From: Sphingobacterium paucimobilis HER1398
GTDB taxonomy: Bacteria; Bacteroidota; Bacteroidia; Sphingobacteriales; Sphingobacteriaceae
Assembly: GCF_000416985.1 (NCBI RefSeq)
Contig: NZ_ATDL01000014.1
Location: 124,001-188,000, forward strand
Direction of reading: 5' to 3'
DNA length: 64,000 bases
Shown: positions 21,795-30,443 of the stretch, piece after piece
Layout of the letters: each line of letters starts with the position of its first letter
How positions within the stretch are numbered: position 1 is the first letter of the stretch
Translations under genes and position numbers: made by a program
Notes under the pieces: model-generated
Databases searched by the model: none
Told to the model about the DNA's origin: nothing
The model's input: only the letters and a program-made list of their open reading frames with translations

Positions 21795-23018
21795 TTGAAA
21801 ACATTTGATATCCATAAAGTACGTGCTGATTTTCCATTGTTGAAACGAGAGGTGAATGGTAAGCCTTTAGTGTATCTGGACAACGGTGCTACTACGCAAA
21901 AACCGCAATCGGTCATCGATGCTATTATCCATTATTATTCGGATATGAACTCCAATGTGCATCGTGGGGTGCATTATCTCAGTCAAATCTCTACGGATGC
22001 ATTTGAAGTGACTCGCCGTAAGGTGAAAGACTTTATTAATGCTGCGGAAGAGGTGGAGGTAATCATTACGAAAGGCACAACAGATAGTATTAACCTTGTA
22101 GCGCAATGTTACGGTAAGGCTTTTATCGGTGAGGGTGATGAAATCATTATCTCGGCAATGGAGCACCATTCGAATATTGTGCCTTGGCAGATGTTGTGTG
22201 ATGAGAAGGGCTGTGTGCTGAAGGTGATTCCTATGGATGAGCGGGGTATGTTGGATATGGAGGCTTATGCGAAATTGTTTTCGGATAGGACTAAAATTGT
22301 ATCTGTGACTTATGTTTCTAATGCGCTGGGTACTATTAATCCTGTCGAGGAAATTATTTCTGTAGCTCATAAACATGATGTCCCGGTATTGTTGGATGCT
22401 GCACAAGCGGTACAGCATATTGCGGTGGATGTTCAGAAACTGGATGTTGATTTCTTGGTGTTCTCGGGGCACAAGATGTATGCTCCTACGGGAGTGGGGG
22501 TGCTGTATGGTAAGGCGAAGTGGTTGAATGCGATGCCTCCTTATCAGGGTGGTGGGGATATGATCAAGGATGTTTCTTTTGAGAAGACCACTTATAATGA
22601 ATTGCCATTTAAATTCGAGGCTGGCACGCCTAATATTGAGGCGGGAATATGTCTAGCAGCTGCTATTGATTATATCAATGAAATCGGTATTGACAATATC
22701 AAGGCTTATGAGGATGAATTGTTGGCGTATGCGACAGCGAAGTTGGGCGAGATAGAAGGGGTGCGTATCGTCGGAACAGCTGATAAAAAGTCTTCGGTAT
22801 TATCTTTTGTAGTGGATGGTGTGCATCCTTATGATATCGGTGTTATCCTTGACAAGCAAGGTATAGCGGTGCGTACGGGACACCACTGTGCTCAACCGAT
22901 CATGGATCAGTTTGAGATACCGGGTACAGTACGCGCGAGTCTGGCGATGTACAATACGAAAGAAGATGTGGATGCTTTTATTGCTGGTCTGGAGCGTGCA
23001 TTGAATATGTTGCGCTAA
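21795..23018 (+). CDS. sufS: Cysteine desulfurase SufS (group II)
   Basis: 407 residues. This PLP enzyme takes sulfur from cysteine as a persulfide for iron-sulfur cluster assembly. The PLP lysine lies in FSGHKMYAPTGVG, the aminotransferase class V ATTQKP and NSNVHRG motifs are near the start, and the active cysteine is in RTGHHCAQP, the short loop of SufS rather than the long flexible loop of IscS. The best start is TTG at 21795, because the family N-terminus (FDIHKVRADFP) follows at once and no in-frame ATG exists. SufE, its activator, follows after 49 bp. The other suf genes are not in the window. Confidence 0.93.
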   Translation: MKTFDIHKVRADFPLLKREVNGKPLVYLDNGATTQKPQSVIDAIIHYYSDMNSNVHRGVHYLSQISTDAFEVTRRKVKDFINAAEEVEVIITKGTTDSINLVAQCYGKAFIGEGDEIIISAMEHHSNIVPWQMLCDEKGCVLKVIPMDERGMLDMEAYAKLFSDRTKIVSVTYVSNALGTINPVEEIISVAHKHDVPVLLDAAQAVQHIAVDVQKLDVDFLVFSGHKMYAPTGVGVLYGKAKWLNAMPPYQGGGDMIKDVSFEKTTYNELPFKFEAGTPNIEAGICLAAAIDYINEIGIDNIKAYEDELLAYATAKLGEIEGVRIVGTADKKSSVLSFVVDGVHPYDIGVILDKQGIAVRTGHHCAQPIMDQFEIPGTVRASLAMYNTKEDVDAFIAGLERALNMLR

Positions 23019-23025
23019 GGGATAG

Positions 23026-23057
23026 GTAAAAAGGTGAAGTTGTAAAAAGGTAAATTC
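23026..23057 (+). repeat. 8-bp tandem repeat in the sufS-sufE spacer
   Basis: The units GTAAAAAG, GTGAAGTT, GTAAAAAG and GTAAATTC follow one another without gaps, each starting GT and with A-A at positions 4-5. They occupy most of the spacer and end 10 bp before the sufE start codon. Same period and similar consensus as the blocks at 654-709 and 31561-31617. Confidence 0.65.
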
Positions 23058-23067
23058 GAGAATTAAG

Positions 23068-23484
23068 ATGACGATAAACGAAGTACAGGACGAATTGGTA
23101 GAAGATTTTGCTTTCTATTCGGATTGGATGGAGAAATATGAATATATCATTCAACTGGGAAAAGAGTTGCCCTTAATAGAGGAGCAATATAAACAGGAGC
23201 AATATATCATAAAGGGATGTCAGTCCAAGGTGTGGTTGTATCCGGAGCTGAAAGATGGTAAGTTGTATTTTTCTGCGGATAGTGATGCGATCATTACAAA
23301 GGGACTGGTGAGTCTGATGGTGAAGGTGCTGTCTGGGCACAGTCCAAAGGAAATCTTGGATACGGATTTATATTTTATTGATCAGATAGGCTTGAAAGAT
23401 CATTTGTCACCGACGCGTGCAAATGGGTTGTTGTCTATGGTCAAACAAATGAAGCTTTACGCTTTGGCATTACAGAATAAATAG
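23068..23484 (+). CDS. sufE: SufE sulfur-acceptor protein
   Basis: 138 residues, soluble. SufE takes the persulfide sulfur from SufS and hands it to the scaffold. The acceptor cysteine is in the family motif QYIIKGCQSKVWL (about residue 51), followed by the strand GKLYFSADSDAIITKG and the C-terminal LSPTRANGL segment, which is strongly conserved in SufE. It is translated from the same transcript as sufS. A perfect terminator follows at once. Confidence 0.93.
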   Translation: MTINEVQDELVEDFAFYSDWMEKYEYIIQLGKELPLIEEQYKQEQYIIKGCQSKVWLYPELKDGKLYFSADSDAIITKGLVSLMVKVLSGHSPKEILDTDLYFIDQIGLKDHLSPTRANGLLSMVKQMKLYALALQNK

Positions 23485-23491
23485 AAAGTAT

Positions 23492-23525
23492 AAAAAAGCC
23501 CTAGAAATATTTCTAGGGCTTTTTT
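23492..23525. terminator. Bidirectional terminator between sufE and murI
   Basis: AAAAAAGCCCTAGAAAT and ATTTCTAGGGCTTTTTT form a perfect 34-bp palindrome with T tracts on both strands, placed between convergent genes. It overlaps the murI stop codon region. Confidence 0.9.
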
Positions 23526-24333
23526 ATACTTTAATGTGTTCTGCAGTGATAGGTTTTCCGAAAAATATGGTTGCTTTCTCTTCGAAATCTTCAGCACTGT
23601 CTGTTGTGTAGAAGTTCAACTGTTTTCTTTTACTACATATCTCTTCTATCTCGGGATGTCTCTGTAGATAGTTTTCTAAACTTTTTGCTACTAGCTCGCC
23701 CTGTGATAAGATAGTTATACCTTGGGGTACATATTGTTCAATAATAGGCAATAACAGGGGGTAGTGGGTGCAGGCCAAAACGAGGGTATCGATATTGTTG
23801 GATTGGGATAATATAGATTCGATGTCTTTCTGTATAAAATAGTGTGCTCCCTCGCTATGGATTTCGTTGTTTTCTACCAAAGGTACCCAAAATGGGCAAG
23901 CGTGCTGGAAAACTTCTATGTCGGGATGGAACTTCTGTATTTCTATTTTATAGGATTCCGATAGGACTGTACCTTGTGTGGCCAGTATGCCAACTCTGTT
24001 GGTCTTGGTATATTGATCAACTGCTTCGGTGGTCGGCCTGATGACTCCCAGTACTTTTTTGCCGGGAGGTAAATCTCGCTGTTGTATGGTACGAAGGGCT
24101 TTGGCTGATGCAGTATTACAAGCCAATATGACTAAATTACAACCCAGATCGAATAGTTTGAATACGCATTCTTTGGTGAACTCGTAGACCGTATCGAAGG
24201 AACGCGTCCCATAAGGTACGCGAGCGTTGTCTCCCAGATATATGTAATCATATTGAGGTAGTCGTTTTTGTATTTCTTTAAATACTGTTAGTCCACCGTA
24301 GCCCGAATCAAAAATCCCAATAGGTCCGCTCAT
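23524..24333 (-). CDS. murI: Glutamate racemase
   Basis: 269 residues. It makes D-glutamate for peptidoglycan. The family signature is complete: IGIFDSGYGGLTV at the N-terminus (the Asp-Ser pair), DNARVPYGTRS, the first catalytic cysteine in LACNTASA (about residue 72) and the second in LACTHYPLL (about residue 188). It acts in the cytoplasm. The gene is preceded on its own strand by the GH125 gene but a terminator at 24351-24390 separates them, so it is probably transcribed alone. Confidence 0.95.
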   Translation of the reverse strand: MSGPIGIFDSGYGGLTVFKEIQKRLPQYDYIYLGDNARVPYGTRSFDTVYEFTKECVFKLFDLGCNLVILACNTASAKALRTIQQRDLPPGKKVLGVIRPTTEAVDQYTKTNRVGILATQGTVLSESYKIEIQKFHPDIEVFQHACPFWVPLVENNEIHSEGAHYFIQKDIESILSQSNNIDTLVLACTHYPLLLPIIEQYVPQGITILSQGELVAKSLENYLQRHPEIEEICSKRKQLNFYTTDSAEDFEEKATIFFGKPITAEHIKV

Positions 24334-24350
24334 GATATGTTTTCAAAAAA

Positions 24351-24390
24351 TAAGGAGATTTGTCCCTTGTTCTAGGTGCAAATCTCCTTA
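24351..24390 (-). terminator. Terminator of the GH125 gene
   Basis: TAAGGAGATTTG (24351-24362) pairs with CAAATCTCCTTA (24379-24390). On the minus strand the stem is followed by ATTTTTTG, directly after the GH125 gene. Confidence 0.85.
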
Positions 24391-24413
24391 AAAAAAATTA
24401 ATGTCAAGCTATT

Positions 24414-25829
24414 TTAAGTCAACAAATGTGGCTTTTCTTTATAGGTCTTCCAAAGTAGCTCTCCAAAGAGAGTATTGGCCCAAGCGAACCAATGACGTGT
24501 GAATTTTTTGGGATCATCTTTGTGAAAAGATTCGTGCATGAAGCCGGTGTCTCCATGTGTGGCTGCTAATGTCTTGATACAGTCACGAATCTCGTTATCG
24601 TCTGTCGAGGTGAAAGCACGCATGATGATCGCCATGGGCCATATCATGTCTCTTCCGATATGCGGTCCTCCAACTCCTTCGGCAGCTGTCCCTTTGAAGA
24701 AGAAGGGGTTGTTTTTAGACAGTATATATTTTCTGGTACGTTGGTACACTTCGTCTTTGACGTCAACGGACTCGAGGTAGGGGAGAGCGAGGAGTGATGG
24801 CACATTGGCATCGTCCATCATCATAAAGCTGCCAAATCCATCTACTTCAAATGCGTATACACGTCCGTGTTGTGGGTGGTCAACGATACCGTGCTTGTGT
24901 ACAGCTTGTTGTACTTCATCGGCTAGGCTTTCCATTTTATTTGCCAATTCGGTATTGTTGATCTTTCTGAGAATCTCTGCGGATTGGCGTAGGCTTTTGA
25001 TAGCAAATAGATTGGATGGTATCAAGAAAGGAAACATCGTGCAATCATCTGAAGGACGGAAGCTTGAACATATCAGTCCAACGGGATTGACAGGATATCC
25101 CCAGCCATCAACTTGTAGGGTGTCTGTCCCACGAGAGGTTGTACGTGAAAAATTGTAGGGACCCAGGTTGTCTTTGCGCTGTTGTTCTACAAATGTTTTG
25201 TAGGTGTTTTCCTGTGCTCTGATCCAATCGGTATCAAAGGGTGTCGTATCTCCGGTTTCTTTCCAGTAGCGATGGGCCAACCGTATGGGGTAGCATAGGG
25301 AGTCTATCTCCCACTTACGTTCGTGGATACCGGGTTTCATTTGGGTATGATCTGAAAACCATTCTCCTTTTTTTGTCGGATCATTATAGAACGCGTTGGC
25401 ATAGGGGTCTATATTGATACATTGCGACTGTTTGTTGATCAAGCCTAAGATAAGATCTTTGAGCTTTGTATCCTTTTTCATGAAAGGAATATAGGGCCAT
25501 ACCTGCGCACTGCTGTCACGGAGCCACATCGCATCGATATCACCAGTGATGACGTAGGTCAACTTTTTATTCGCGGTGGATTCGTCGTATATCGTGGTGT
25601 CCAGTGTATTAGGGAAGCAGTTATTGAATAACCAGCCTAGCTCTGGGTTTTTAACGTTTTTCTGGAACTCTTTTATCGCATCTTCCACAACAGGGCTACT
25701 GAAATGTCTCTTGTCCGCGGTAACGCGTACGGTTGGAAAGGTATGTGTGGTGTTCGCAAAAGAGAGTTTGCTAGCTAAGGCGCCTGCTCCTAAGAGGGCA
25801 CTCTGTTGTAGGAATGTTCTGCGTTTCAT
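24414..25829 (-). CDS. GH125 exo-alpha-1,6-mannosidase-like protein, Tat-exported
   Basis: 471 residues. The family GH125 hydrolyses terminal alpha-1,6-linked mannose, as on fungal or host N-glycans and mannans. Family motifs: GDIDAMWLRDSSAQVWPYIPF (first part, about 95-115), CSSFRPSDDCTMFPFLIPSN, GFGSFMMMDDANVPSLLALPY, and the C-terminal HESFHKDDPKKFTRHWFAWAN. The N-terminus MKRRTFLQQSALLGAGALA is a twin-arginine signal, so the enzyme is exported folded, probably to the periplasm. It stands alone, outside any SusCD locus, which is unusual but known for Bacteroidota GH125 genes. Confidence 0.88.
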   Translation of the reverse strand: MKRRTFLQQSALLGAGALASKLSFANTTHTFPTVRVTADKRHFSSPVVEDAIKEFQKNVKNPELGWLFNNCFPNTLDTTIYDESTANKKLTYVITGDIDAMWLRDSSAQVWPYIPFMKKDTKLKDLILGLINKQSQCINIDPYANAFYNDPTKKGEWFSDHTQMKPGIHERKWEIDSLCYPIRLAHRYWKETGDTTPFDTDWIRAQENTYKTFVEQQRKDNLGPYNFSRTTSRGTDTLQVDGWGYPVNPVGLICSSFRPSDDCTMFPFLIPSNLFAIKSLRQSAEILRKINNTELANKMESLADEVQQAVHKHGIVDHPQHGRVYAFEVDGFGSFMMMDDANVPSLLALPYLESVDVKDEVYQRTRKYILSKNNPFFFKGTAAEGVGGPHIGRDMIWPMAIIMRAFTSTDDNEIRDCIKTLAATHGDTGFMHESFHKDDPKKFTRHWFAWANTLFGELLWKTYKEKPHLLT

Positions 25830-26049
25830 TATAATTTATGTTGTGTTTATGGTCCAAATTTAGATAGCAATATGCAAATAAAAATTTACAGAAACAATAG
25901 TAAAAACGTTTTAGCAATGTTTGTTGTCAGGTGTTTTTGTTTTTTAATTGATGATTTGATTCTAGCAACCCCATTCTTTGCACCTAGAAAGAGGCGTTAA
26001 TAAACATTCTTTTAAAATTGACTGTTTTAGTGCGTTTCAGAAAAAAACT

Positions 26050-26057
26050 TACCTTTG
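26050..26057 (+). promoter_or_regulatory. Candidate -7 element of the RemB/Wzi-like gene
   Basis: TACCTTTG fits TAnnTTTG and lies about 60 bp upstream of the start codon, in a gene-free stretch of about 290 bp. TTTAG 19 bp upstream may be a weak -33 box. Confidence 0.4.
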
Positions 26058-26115
26058 CCTCGAGGATTAGGAACAGATTTTGAGAATAAGGTTAAAATTT
26101 AAAAAATAAGAGAAT

Positions 26116-27747
26116 ATGAATAGAAAGATTACTACAGGTTTATTAGCAACGTTTTTGTTGTCAGGATCCGTGATTACTTTACGTGCGCAAGTGCAGAATC
26201 AACCCTATTCATTTCAGCAAACACAAAAATATAGTGATATTCTATATTCTCCAGATACTCGTTTTCATACTGCGTCTAAGCCCTTTTTATATAATGGTAG
26301 GCTTTTGGACCGTAAGGATTCGTTAGCATCTGCCAATCCTACGGACTCTCAAAATTGGTTTATGCGTAAGCTGTTCAATGAGCATCTGGTGCAGGTGGAA
26401 AAGGAAGATCATACCTTTTACATGGATTTTTTGCCGGATTTTCAGATTGGGTCGGAATTGATGGGGACGGACAAAAGAACGACCTGGCTGAATGGGCGTG
26501 GTTTTCAGGCGGGATTGACAATCGGTGATAAACTAACGTTCTATACGAACTTTTTTGAGAATCAAGGGGTATATCCACAGTATATTGATGATTATGCCTT
26601 AGCAAATGGTGTAATGCCTGGACATGGAACGGTGAAGAACCAATCAAAAAATGTAAAGGATTGGATGTATGCAACTGCTAGTCTTACATATGATTTTAGT
26701 CCTTATTTTCAAACGACCTTAGCCTATGATAAGAATCATATTGGGGATGGTTATCGTTCGATGTTATTGTCTGATTTTTCAGGAAACTATACGCATCTGA
26801 AGTTAACAGGGACAATAGGTAATGTACAATATACCTCCATATGGGCTTATATGTTGGACCAGAAGAACCCACGGATAGATCCTACAGATCCTACAGCTAG
26901 ACTGGGCGACGGTATCAAATGGGGGGCTTTTCAATACTTGGATTATAATGCGACTAATAGATTGTCTATAGGTTTTTTTCAGGCTATCACCTGGGCGAAC
27001 GAAAATGAGGCTGGACATCGGGGATTTGATTTTAATTACCTGAACCCTGTTATCTTCTTAAGACCTGTAGAATCTAATAATTCTTCTTCTCCGGATAAGA
27101 TGTTCTTGGGACTGAATGCAAAGTATAAAGCGTTGAAAAATGTGTCTGTATATGGACAATTCTTGCTTGGCGAGTTTACGGCTAAGGAGTTCTTTGCTAA
27201 CAACGGCTATGCCCACAATAAATGGGGAGCACAGATCGGTGTGCGTGGGTTTGATGCCTTTGGTGTAAAAAATCTTAACTTCCTTGGTGAGTATAATCTC
27301 GCTCGACCTTATACTTATCAGCATTTTTCTTCAACATCGAATTATAGTAATCATGGTGAGCCGTTGGCACACCCTCGTGGGGCTAACTTTAGAGAGTTGG
27401 TCGGTATAGCGAACTACTCCTGGAAACGTTTTGACTTCTCTTTGCAAGGAATGTATAATCTGTATGGTACTGATCCGGCGGATGGTTCGAATATGGGGGG
27501 AGATATATTCCAATCGTATACCACGATCCCTAATATGTACAATAATAAAATCGGTCAGGGAGTAAAGAACAATCTGTATTATGCGGATGCGAAAGCTGCT
27601 TATGTATTGAACCCGAAGTATAATTTGCGGTTGGAGCTGGGCTATACGCAACGGTACCGTAAAATCGAGGATCAGGCGACTCAAAAATCGGGTGTGATCT
27701 CTGTTGGATTGCGCTCGTCGTTCCGTAGTTTTTACAACGATTTTTAA
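26116..27747 (+). CDS. RemB/Wzi-like outer-membrane beta-barrel protein
   Basis: 543 residues with a Sec signal peptide (to about residue 26, ...LRAQ). The mature part is a series of amphipathic strands with aromatic ends, as in a porin-like barrel. Characteristic phrases such as YDKNHIGDGYRSMLLSDFSGN, WANENEAGHRGFDFNYLNP and the final VISVGLRSSFRSF match the RemB (gliding motility associated) and capsule-assembly Wzi-like group in Bacteroidota. Typical roles are anchoring surface polysaccharide or gliding; Sphingobacterium-like organisms rarely glide, so a polysaccharide role is the better guess. Monocistronic or with aroQ, 67 bp further on. Confidence 0.7.
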   Translation: MNRKITTGLLATFLLSGSVITLRAQVQNQPYSFQQTQKYSDILYSPDTRFHTASKPFLYNGRLLDRKDSLASANPTDSQNWFMRKLFNEHLVQVEKEDHTFYMDFLPDFQIGSELMGTDKRTTWLNGRGFQAGLTIGDKLTFYTNFFENQGVYPQYIDDYALANGVMPGHGTVKNQSKNVKDWMYATASLTYDFSPYFQTTLAYDKNHIGDGYRSMLLSDFSGNYTHLKLTGTIGNVQYTSIWAYMLDQKNPRIDPTDPTARLGDGIKWGAFQYLDYNATNRLSIGFFQAITWANENEAGHRGFDFNYLNPVIFLRPVESNNSSSPDKMFLGLNAKYKALKNVSVYGQFLLGEFTAKEFFANNGYAHNKWGAQIGVRGFDAFGVKNLNFLGEYNLARPYTYQHFSSTSNYSNHGEPLAHPRGANFRELVGIANYSWKRFDFSLQGMYNLYGTDPADGSNMGGDIFQSYTTIPNMYNNKIGQGVKNNLYYADAKAAYVLNPKYNLRLELGYTQRYRKIEDQATQKSGVISVGLRSSFRSFYNDF

Positions 27748-27814
27748 TATATTTACTTTTTTAAGCGGTAGTTATTATAACGTGCTTGCTTAAGCTGACA
27801 ATTGTTCTGGATTT

Positions 27815-28231
27815 ATGAAGAAAATATTGATAATGAATGGACCCAACCTCAACTTGTTGGGGATTAGGGAAAAGAGTATATATGGGGATCAATCCTTTGA
27901 AGAATACTTTGAGACTTTGAAAAACAAGTATGGGGCTGTAGATCTGTCTTATTTCCAAAGCAATACGGAGGGGGTGCTTATTGATAAGCTTCATGAAGTG
28001 GGATTTGACTTTGATGGTATTGTGCTTAACGCTGGGGCGTATACGCATACGTCAGTGGCTATAGCGGATGCTATCGCCGCAATACATACGCCTGTCGTCG
28101 AGGTACATATTTCTAATGTACATCAACGAGAGGCTTATAGACATCATTCTTATCTTTCGAAGAATTGCAAGGGTGTAATCTTGGGCTTTGGTCTAGATAG
28201 TTATCGATTGGCCCTAGAAAGTCTGCTCTAA
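27815..28231 (+). CDS. aroQ: 3-dehydroquinate dehydratase, type II
   Basis: 138 residues. It converts 3-dehydroquinate to 3-dehydroshikimate in the shikimate pathway. Motifs: IMNGPNLNLLGIREKSIYGD (the catalytic arginine and tyrosine), QSNTEGVLID, the active His in LNAGAYTHTSVAI and VEVHISNVHQREAYR. The normal length for type II enzymes is about 145. The 3' end overlaps the stop of the convergent exporter gene by 18 bp, which leaves no room for a terminator on the DNA between them. Confidence 0.95.
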   Translation: MKKILIMNGPNLNLLGIREKSIYGDQSFEEYFETLKNKYGAVDLSYFQSNTEGVLIDKLHEVGFDFDGIVLNAGAYTHTSVAIADAIAAIHTPVVEVHISNVHQREAYRHHSYLSKNCKGVILGFGLDSYRLALESLL

Positions 28232-29425
28232 GATCTCGCTTGTGCTCTGGCGGGGTGGAACAGCAAAAAGATGTAATAGCAAAGCAATACAAGCACAACT
28301 GCACATGACCAATAGCATCGGTACTTCCGTTCCATTATGAAAGAGGCTGACTATACCGGATGAGACGGCTCCTAGTCCCATCTGTAGACAACCTAGCAGT
28401 GCCGAAGCACTTCCTGCTGTCTGTTTAAAGGGTGCAAGGGCCATGGCAGAGGTGTTGGGGAATATAAAGCCTTGACATAAGAGATAACCGAATACTAAAG
28501 CGATTAGAACTTGGAGGTTGAGGGTATGTGTCCATACAGTCACTAACATCGCTATGCCTACGAGTGCCTGCCCACAGTTTGCTATCCTGCTAATTTCAGA
28601 CATTGACCAGCGTTTTAGAAATTGGCGGTTCAATTGTGTCGCTATAATGAGAGCAGAAGCGACAAAGGCAAATATTAACCCATACTCTTTTTTGGAAAGC
28701 CCGTATAATTCTTGGATAATAAAAGAGGAGCCGGCAAGGTAGGCATATAGACCTGCTGCTGCGATAGATCCGATAAGGCAATAGCTGATAAAGGTTCTGT
28801 TGATAAACACGCTCCAATATTGGCGTATTATGGCTGGGGGAAGTAGTGAAAAATCGGGATTCCCTTTGTAGCTCTCTGGTAAAAAGAAAATGGTGCCTAT
28901 AATGATTAGTACGCCCAGTGAGGCCAATGTTATAAAAATGTAATGCCAGTCTAGATGTTCCATTAGAAATGCCCCTGCGGAAGGTGCTAATATCGGTGAT
29001 ATGGCCACGACGAGCATCAATAGGCTGAAAGTACGAGCGGCTTCCTGCGGCTCGTAGTAGTCTTGTACCATGGCTCTTGATGCTACCATTCCTGCACAGC
29101 TGCCGAGTGCCTGTAGAAAGCGAAGGGCTATGAGGCTTTCGATATCTCTTGTGAATACACAGAGTATAGAGGTGGTGATATAGATGAATAAGCCAATAAT
29201 CAATGGTTTTTTACGTCCGAATCGGTCTAAAAGGGGACCATAGATAATCTGTCCTATTGCAATTCCTACAAAGAATGCGGTAAGTGATAGTTGTACCCTG
29301 TCAATTGAGGTGTTGAAATCTTTGGAAATAGTCTCGAATGCAGGAAGATACATGTCGATGGAGAATGGGCCTATCGCTGAGAGGAGGCCAAGGATCAGCA
29401 GGATTACTTTTTTGTTTTTATGCAT
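28214..29425 (-). CDS. Bcr/CflA-family drug-resistance MFS transporter
   Basis: About 403 residues and 12 predicted transmembrane helices. The first helix is ILLILGLLSAIGPFSIDMYLP, the signature of the Bcr/CflA subfamily with the acidic residue in helix 1, and the loop-2 MFS motif is YGPLLDRFGRKKPL. The family exports bicyclomycin, chloramphenicol or sulfonamides with proton antiport. I start at the ATG at 29425 (MHKNKKV); a TTG four codons earlier is less likely. A terminator belonging to lgt lies just upstream. Confidence 0.87.
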   Translation of the reverse strand: MHKNKKVILLILGLLSAIGPFSIDMYLPAFETISKDFNTSIDRVQLSLTAFFVGIAIGQIIYGPLLDRFGRKKPLIIGLFIYITTSILCVFTRDIESLIALRFLQALGSCAGMVASRAMVQDYYEPQEAARTFSLLMLVVAISPILAPSAGAFLMEHLDWHYIFITLASLGVLIIIGTIFFLPESYKGNPDFSLLPPAIIRQYWSVFINRTFISYCLIGSIAAAGLYAYLAGSSFIIQELYGLSKKEYGLIFAFVASALIIATQLNRQFLKRWSMSEISRIANCGQALVGIAMLVTVWTHTLNLQVLIALVFGYLLCQGFIFPNTSAMALAPFKQTAGSASALLGCLQMGLGAVSSGIVSLFHNGTEVPMLLVMCSCACIALLLHLFAVPPRQSTSEILEQTF

Positions 29426-29443
29426 ATTGATAGTCAAAATAAA

Positions 29444-29462
29444 AGCCCCTTGGTAAGGGGCT
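29444..29462 (-). terminator. Terminator of lgt
   Basis: AGCCCCTT, a 3-nt loop and AAGGGGCT; on the minus strand it is followed by TTTATTTTG. It sits 7 bp after the lgt stop codon and before the exporter gene. Confidence 0.85.
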
Positions 29463-29468
29463 CTATGT

Positions 29469-30329
29469 TTATCTTTTTATAGTATTGTCTTTATGTTTTC
29501 GAAATATAAAGTATAATCCTATGATTATTAGTGGTATGCTGAGTAGTTGTCCCATGTTGAAGAGCATGCCTGCCTCGAAATCTTCTTGGTTTTCTTTGAA
29601 GAACTCCATTACGAAACGTATAGCGAATAGCACAGCGAAAAATAGACCAAATAAAAGTCCTGGCTTAGGGGCTTTATTCTTTTGGTACATGGCCCATAGA
29701 ATAAAGAACAAAATGACATAGCCAATTGCTTCATATAATTGGGCTGGATGTCTAGGTAGCATATTCAACTCGGCAGGTCTTAGCCCTGCATTCTGAAATA
29801 CGACTGCCCAAGGTAGACTCGGATCAGCAGGCTTACCAATGATTTCAGAGTTGAAGAAGTTGCCTAAGCGCACAAAGGCTCCAGCTATAGGGACAACAAG
29901 TACCAAGCGATCTGCAACCCATAGGAAATCGGTCTTTGTTTTTTTTGCGTAAAGGTATAGTGCTATGAGTGTGCCTACTACTGCTCCATGGGATGCCAGG
30001 CCTTGGAAACCGGTAAAGTGCCATTCGCCACGGGCATCGATTTGAAAGGGAAGGAACATCATCCAGGGTTTGGTGATATATTCGTCAAACTCATAGAAAA
30101 GACAGTGACCGACACGGGCACCTATCAATATTCCCAAGAAAATATAAATGCTTAGTTTGTCCAGATCTTCTTGAGTTTTACCTTCTCTTTTGAATACCTT
30201 GAGCATCAAAATATAGGAAACTGCGAAGGCGAGCAACCAACAAAGGGAATAGTAGCGAATTCCAAAAGAACCTATTTTGAATAATTCCTGGTCTATATTC
30301 CAATGAATAGCATTAAAGATAAAATCCAT
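29469..30329 (-). CDS. lgt: Prolipoprotein diacylglyceryl transferase
   Basis: 286 residues, inner-membrane, seven predicted helices. It attaches diacylglycerol from phosphatidylglycerol to the lipobox cysteine, the first step for all the lipoproteins of this window. Motifs: ARVGHCLFYEF (helix 3), the conserved VRLGNFFNSEIIGKP containing R and N needed for activity, and HPAQLYEAIGY with the catalytic HPxQLYE. Length fits the family. The gene has its own terminator and faces the M42 peptidase gene divergently across a 114-bp gap. Confidence 0.95.
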   Translation of the reverse strand: MDFIFNAIHWNIDQELFKIGSFGIRYYSLCWLLAFAVSYILMLKVFKREGKTQEDLDKLSIYIFLGILIGARVGHCLFYEFDEYITKPWMMFLPFQIDARGEWHFTGFQGLASHGAVVGTLIALYLYAKKTKTDFLWVADRLVLVVPIAGAFVRLGNFFNSEIIGKPADPSLPWAVVFQNAGLRPAELNMLPRHPAQLYEAIGYVILFFILWAMYQKNKAPKPGLLFGLFFAVLFAIRFVMEFFKENQEDFEAGMLFNMGQLLSIPLIIIGLYFIFRKHKDNTIKR

Positions 30330-30443
30330 AGTGTAATTTTTTGCGAAGTAAACTTAGATAAAATGCACGGGATTCACCAATTGTTATTGTATAATTTTAG
30401 GATTAGCATAATTATTTTTATTTTGGGAGCAAACTAATTAGAT

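Noticed and set aside
21867..22472. 201-residue open frame opposite sufS
   Set aside because: Lies entirely within the clearly coding sufS gene, on the other strand, and gives a His/Arg-rich artefactual protein.
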